A stretch of 64,000 nt of DNA from Kibdelosporangium philippinense (GTDB lineage Bacteria; Actinomycetota; Actinomycetes; Mycobacteriales; Pseudonocardiaceae): the NCBI RefSeq assembly GCF_021390435.2, contig NZ_JAJVCN010000002.1, positions 2,170,001-2,234,000 of the forward strand, given 5' to 3'. This document shows positions 60,169 through 64,000 of this stretch, in pieces. The notes below the pieces were generated by a model. It was given only the letters and a program-made list of their open reading frames with translations. It was not told where the DNA came from and did not search any database. Position 1 is the first letter of the stretch; each line of letters opens with the position of its first letter. Made by a program: the position numbers and the translations under genes.

Positions 60169-60873
60169 AACGAACTCCAGGGGGACGGGGTAGGGAGTTC
60201 CGAATAGACGGCTATGTGGTTGTCAGCGGTGCTTGATCTTGCTTTCTCAGTTCTGCCCGTACGTCCGGACGTGATCTCCACCGCGTCCGGACGGCAATGC
60301 GCGCAGCGCATAGCCGTGGCGGCGCGGTACGCGAATCCGGCGGATTCCCGATTGCCCGAACCGGGTCTCGGTGCAGAGGATGCGAACGTCCTTAACGAAC
60401 GGTGCTTTGAGGAACGCCATGTTTGGGAATTCCTCACGGGAGAACATGGGGACGCGTGTGTCCTTGATGGATTCGGAAACAGTCAGACCCGGAAGCGGTC
60501 CGTGGCCGATGACACGCCGCGTACGCAGCTTTGCTTGCCGTCGAACGTGATGACGGACCCGCGGCCCGTGATCAACGCACAACGGAGCGTCACCAGACCC
60601 GGTCATCCTGGTTTACCCTCCACGCCAATGTTTCGCCGGCGAACGTCGAGAGGACTCGTTGCGAAAACCGGCCGCTTCCCTCGTTAATACCTAGCGAACC
60701 GTGCGCAGAGCCCGACGCCCTTCGCCTCCCGGCGGACAGCTTAGCGACCACCGCAAGTACCTGATCACTCACGCATGCAGCGCAGATACTGCCGGATGGC
60801 GGAATTTGCGTCGATTTAACGCACGGAAGGCCGCCCGTACGGTTCCGGTTAGTGGGACACCTCACCTGGGACG
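60169..60873. other. Intergenic region with at best one weak small frame
   Basis: Contains the divergent promoters of the ABC operon and of the Rph-like gene. A minus-strand frame (60247-60417) starting 'MAFLKAPFVKDVRILCTETRF' has GAGGA 11 bases before its ATG, but I recognise nothing in the 56 residues and it may be chance. I saw no convincing riboswitch or sulfur leader peptide, and no rifamycin-associated element before the Rph-like gene. Confidence 0.4.
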
Positions 60874-63234
60874 ATGTGGGTCATGACCCATCCGCTGATC
60901 CTCTCGCTGCCCGACAACCGCGCGGACCTGGCCACTGTAGGCGGCAAAGGCGCGTCGCTGAGCCGTCTGGCCCAAGCCGGATTGCCCGTGCCACCGGGTT
61001 TCTGCGTGACCACCAGCGTGTATCGCGATTGTGTATCAGCTTCGGGCACCGAAATTCCCTCGGATGTCGTAACCGCCATCCGTTCGGCCTATTCCGCACT
61101 GTCCGGTCCGGTCGCTGTGCGTTCGTCGGCGACCGCGGAAGACCTGCCAGACCTGTCTTTCGCCGGCCAACATGACACGTTCCTCAACATCGTCGGATTC
61201 GATGATGTGCTCGACGCGGTCAAGCGTTGCTGGGCGTCACTGTGGACTGACCGCGCGGTTCGCTACCGCGCTCGTAATGACGTGTCCACGTCGGACATCG
61301 CGATCGCCGTTGTGGTGCAGGAGATGGTGCCGGCCGAGGCGGCTGGGGTGATGTTCACCGCCGATCCGATCACCGGTGCGCGGGACACGATCATGATCAA
61401 TGCCACATGGGGCCTCGGCGAAGCATTGGTCAGCGGTGACGTGACGCCGGATACATATGTCCTGACTGGTGACTCCTTGCGTTCGGAGATCGCCGACAAG
61501 ACAGTGATGACTGTCCCAACGGCTGGTGGCACTGCGACGCAACCAGTTGCCGACCAGAAGCGCTCCCAGGCCGTGCTGTCCGACGAGCAGGTACGGGAGC
61601 TTGCCGCGCTCGGCACGCGAATCCAGGATTTGTACGGCATGCCGATGGACATCGAATGGGCCGTCCACGAGGGACAGTTCATGATCTTGCAGGCCCGGCC
61701 GATCACCACGCTGCCGTCGTTCGAGGTCTGGAACGATTCCCTGCTCGGGGACTATTTGTGGACGTGTGCGAACCTGCGCGAGGCCGTGCCGAGCGTGATG
61801 ACCCCGGCGACATGGTCCCTCGCGCAATCGCTTGCTTTGCCACCGCTCGCCGGGCATCCGACTTCGGGCAACATCGGCGGCCGGTTCTATCTGAACATCA
61901 GTACGGGCCTTGCTGCTTTGACCGCGCTCGGCCTTGGCGGTGTGGCGCGGCGGATGGCCGGTCAGATCTTCGGCGAGATTCCTGACGACATGGACATTCC
62001 TCGGTTGCCGTTGTCCCGGCTCGCTGTCTTGCGGGCGACCGTGGCCGCGGGCGTGCGTGTCGCGGGGGATTTCCGGGAGTACCGCAAGAACCTGGACTCG
62101 TTGGTTTCGGCGAACCCGGCGCGGTGTTCTTCCTTGCGTGCCAAGATCTCCGCGGCTTGTTCGGTGTCCTCGCTCGCCGCGCTGTGGCACTCCGATATTG
62201 CTGACCTACTGCTTGCTTGCCGGACGTTCGACGCGGGTGCGCGCCAGGCTTCCGCGGCGCGGTTCGGAGTGAAACTGTCCGAACTGGTCGGTCCCGCCGA
62301 CGCGGCGCTGCTGCTGTCCGGGCTGCACACGTCGTCGGATGAACTGGTCAGCCTCGGCCCGATGATCGGCCTTGCGCGGCTGCGGCGCGGCGAGATCACC
62401 ACGGACGAGTACATGCAGGCGTGGGGGCATCGCGGCCATGACGAGTTCGAGGTCTCGGTGCCGCGCTCGGGCGAGGACCCCGCGTGGATCAAGCGCTTGC
62501 TCGACGGCATGACCGGGTCGCCGGAGGAACTCCTTGCCAGGCAGGCGGAATCTCGTGCAGCGGCCTGGGAACGATTGAAGGCAGCACATCCACGGAAGGC
62601 TCAGGGGATCTCGCGGCAGCTGGCGAAGGCGGCGGCTTCGGCCCGCAAACGTGAACGTGCCCGCTCGGAGTTCGCCCGGTCCTTCTGGGTGTTCCGGGCC
62701 TTCATCCTGCGCGCGAGCGAACTGACCGGCCATGACCTGTTCTTCCTGCCGTTCACCGAGATCGTCACGGTGCTGGAAGGTGCGACCGAGCCGCTGGAAG
62801 CGATCCCAGCCCGGCGCGCGGCGTACGAGTACTACTCGGCGCTGCCGCCGTACCCGACCTTGATCCGCGGCCGCTTCGACCCGGCGCACTGGTCATCGGA
62901 AGACGACTCGTCCGAGATCAAGGGCTTCCCAGGCGTTCCAGGGGTGGTCGAAGGGGTGGCCAGGGTCGTGTCCACAGTGGAAGAGGCCGAGTCATTGCGG
63001 GACGGTGAAATCTTGGTGACAACCGTGACCAACATCGGCTGGACACCCTTGTTCCCGCGCGCGGCCGCCGTGGTCACCGACATCGGGGCGCCACTGTCGC
63101 ACGCCGCGATCGTGGCCCGCGAGCTGGGCATCCCGGCCGTGGTCGGCTGCGGCAACGCCACGAACCTGCTGTCCACAGGCGACCACATCCGGGTCGACGG
63201 CGGCAAGGGCACCGTCAGTCTGGTTGTGCCGTGA
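60874..63234 (+). CDS. PEP-synthase/rifampicin-phosphotransferase-like enzyme
   Basis: 786 aa from ATG 60874 (ATG 60883 is also possible). ATP-grasp N-terminal domain: 'VGGKGASLSRLAQAGLPVPPGFCVTT' in parts, 'VAVRSSATAEDLPDLSFAGQHDTFLN', 'VVVQEMVPAEAAGVMFTADP', 'MDIEWAVHEGQFMILQARPIT'. A long middle domain (about 290-690) and the C-terminal swivelling His domain 'DIGAPLSHAAIVARELGIPAVVGCG' with His743 follow. This is the Rph order (ATP, substrate, His). Known Rph enzymes are about 865 aa and phosphorylate the rifamycin ansa chain. The shorter middle domain makes the substrate uncertain. The stop lies in a repeat. Confidence 0.8.
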   Translation: MWVMTHPLILSLPDNRADLATVGGKGASLSRLAQAGLPVPPGFCVTTSVYRDCVSASGTEIPSDVVTAIRSAYSALSGPVAVRSSATAEDLPDLSFAGQHDTFLNIVGFDDVLDAVKRCWASLWTDRAVRYRARNDVSTSDIAIAVVVQEMVPAEAAGVMFTADPITGARDTIMINATWGLGEALVSGDVTPDTYVLTGDSLRSEIADKTVMTVPTAGGTATQPVADQKRSQAVLSDEQVRELAALGTRIQDLYGMPMDIEWAVHEGQFMILQARPITTLPSFEVWNDSLLGDYLWTCANLREAVPSVMTPATWSLAQSLALPPLAGHPTSGNIGGRFYLNISTGLAALTALGLGGVARRMAGQIFGEIPDDMDIPRLPLSRLAVLRATVAAGVRVAGDFREYRKNLDSLVSANPARCSSLRAKISAACSVSSLAALWHSDIADLLLACRTFDAGARQASAARFGVKLSELVGPADAALLLSGLHTSSDELVSLGPMIGLARLRRGEITTDEYMQAWGHRGHDEFEVSVPRSGEDPAWIKRLLDGMTGSPEELLARQAESRAAAWERLKAAHPRKAQGISRQLAKAAASARKRERARSEFARSFWVFRAFILRASELTGHDLFFLPFTEIVTVLEGATEPLEAIPARRAAYEYYSALPPYPTLIRGRFDPAHWSSEDDSSEIKGFPGVPGVVEGVARVVSTVEEAESLRDGEILVTTVTNIGWTPLFPRAAAVVTDIGAPLSHAAIVARELGIPAVVGCGNATNLLSTGDHIRVDGGKGTVSLVVP

Positions 63235-63308
63235 AGGTCACCCTGGCGGCGTTAGACGCGTGAGGGCCTCCCTTGACGCGTTGGATGCCGCCAAGTGGCC
63301 TTCACGGC
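63228..63308. repeat. Short interspersed repeat, copy C
   Basis: 81 bp bounded by GCCGTGAAGG (63228-63237) and CCTTCACGGC (63299-63308), 10-bp perfect inverted ends. The first arm supplies the stop codon of the Rph-like gene. It matches copies at 861 and 10631 in the core and in the GGCGTTAGACGCG-type centre. Confidence 0.65.
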
Positions 63309-63315
63309 ATTGTGG

Positions 63316-63958
63316 TCAGATCTGCTGGCCGCGCAGGAAATCCTCGATGATCTGGCGCAGCGTTGGCTCGAAATCCAGCCAGGCATGCTCGAGGTCGGGC
63401 ATCTCCCGGTAGAGCTGCGCCAGCGTGTCGGGGGTTGGCCAGCTGGTGCAGGTTCGCGGCCACCGCCGTGATCGTGGCCATCAGGTGCAGCAGGGCCTTG
63501 TCGTCGAGGGACGGCAGGATCCGTTGGACGTCGGCGAGGATGTCGTAGATCGCGGGCATGATCGCGAGCTTGTACTCGCGAACCGACTCAAGCGGCACGG
63601 TTCGTTCGAGGTTGAGCCCGACGTGCGCGATCAGGTCGCAGAACAGTGGGCGGGCGGCCAGCGTCTCGGCGACGACGCTGGCGATCTGCTCGACCGAGTC
63701 GGCGTCTGCCAGGCCCTCGCGCATCGCGGCGGACCAGTCCAGCCAGTCCGCCGCGGCGATCTTCAGATAGATCTCGTCGCGCGTGGAGAAGTACTTCAGC
63801 AAGGCCGACTTGTGCATGCCGACCTCGGCCGCGATGTCGGCGAGGCTGGTGTCGCGCACGCTGTCACGCTCGGCGAGAGCACGCGCGGCACTCAGGATCG
63901 CGTCGTAACGCTGCTGTTTCTGTTCAGGGCGGCGCGCCCGCTGGAACTCCTGCGCCAT
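63316..63958 (-). pseudogene. TetR-family regulator with a one-base frameshift near the 3' end
   Basis: The N-terminal HTH is normal: 'QQRYDAILSAARALAERDSVRDTSLADIAAEVGMHKSALLKYFSTRDEIYLKI' in parts. The ligand domain runs to 'VAANLHQLANP'. At a run of five G (63430-63434, plus strand) the frame shifts; the reported frame then reads an Arg/Ala/Pro-rich tail to 63302. Removing one base restores 'NPDTLAQLYREMP', 'LEHAWLDFEPTLRQIIEDFLRGQQI' (in part) and a stop at 63316-63318, a standard TetR C-terminus. Either a sequencing slip or a true mutation. It is convergent with the Rph-like gene. Confidence 0.82.
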
Positions 63959-64000
63959 ACGTCCATCATCACAGCAGCTTGTCGAGCGTTATCGGCAGGT
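63959..64000. other. Window end
   Basis: Forty-two bases upstream of the TetR gene. No feature is seen. Confidence 0.3.

Noticed and set aside
60247..60606. 119-aa minus-strand frame upstream of the ABC operon
   Set aside because: No known domain, odd composition, and the first part lacks a ribosome-binding site. Only a 56-aa internal start is faintly plausible, and it is mentioned as such.
60780..60873. Rifamycin-associated element upstream of the Rph-like gene
   Set aside because: No match to the GGGGCTTGCGGCAAG-type consensus could be found.

Overview
The window is high-GC DNA with GTG starts, ATGA/GTGA gene overlaps, a conservon, SARP/AfsR-type regulators, DUF222-HNH endonuclease and IS1380/IS630/IS4/IS5 elements. 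This fits a filamentous actinomycete, most likely of the Pseudonocardiaceae (Amycolatopsis, Kibdelosporangium or Lentzea-like). The genus is inference. No rRNA, tRNA or CRISPR array was seen.

Layout. 1-2.6 kb: 3' end of an IS1380 transposase, then a truncated DMT permease reading in frame into a GT4 glycosyltransferase. 2.5-6.1 kb: small metabolic and regulatory genes (amidohydrolase/MarR, copper-chaperone-like protein with a CsoR-type box, HxlR/quinone oxidoreductase). 6.1-10.4 kb: LytR-CpsA-Psr protein and a lipoprotein/response regulator/histidine kinase operon. 10.4-14.8 kb: an HNH endonuclease gene split by a 3.16-kb composite transposon-like unit (10493-13650), which is bounded by a perfect 10-bp direct repeat and carries an IS4 element with an IS630 nested in its end.

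15-33.4 kb: a [NiFe]-hydrogenase island. The structural operon runs rightward (small subunit, large subunit, NifU-like protein, two accessory proteins). hypF faces it convergently. A leftward accessory operon holds two SIS-domain proteins flanking a HypC-like mini-protein, a 426-aa unknown, a maturation protease, then hypC, hypD, hypE, hypA and hypB. The small subunit has a CxxD proximal-cluster motif and no Tat signal, as in the actinobacterial group 1h (formerly group 5) enzymes that scavenge atmospheric H2. Three IS5-family elements are stacked head-to-tail at one TAA site in the few bases between hypC and hypD, so both reading frames survive but 2.8 kb now separates them.

33.4-46.7 kb: thioesterase, alpha/beta hydrolase, AroE-like dehydrogenase, secreted NlpC/P60 hydrolase, UvrA-like ATPase, an ECF42-type sigma factor with its DGPF partner, MFS pump, and a P450 split by another copy of the same IS5 element. 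46.9-57.4 kb: a small SARP, two tandem AfsR-like NB-ARC/TPR regulators and a cvnDCBA conservon. 57.4-64 kb: sulfonate/nitrate-type ABC transporter, a PEP-synthase/rifampicin-phosphotransferase-like enzyme and a frameshifted TetR gene.

A 46-bp palindrome occurs three times (31138, 40522, 43299). It lies at gene 3' ends and its arms supply stop codons to neighbouring genes. A second short interspersed repeat family (861, 10631, 63228) also overlaps gene ends.
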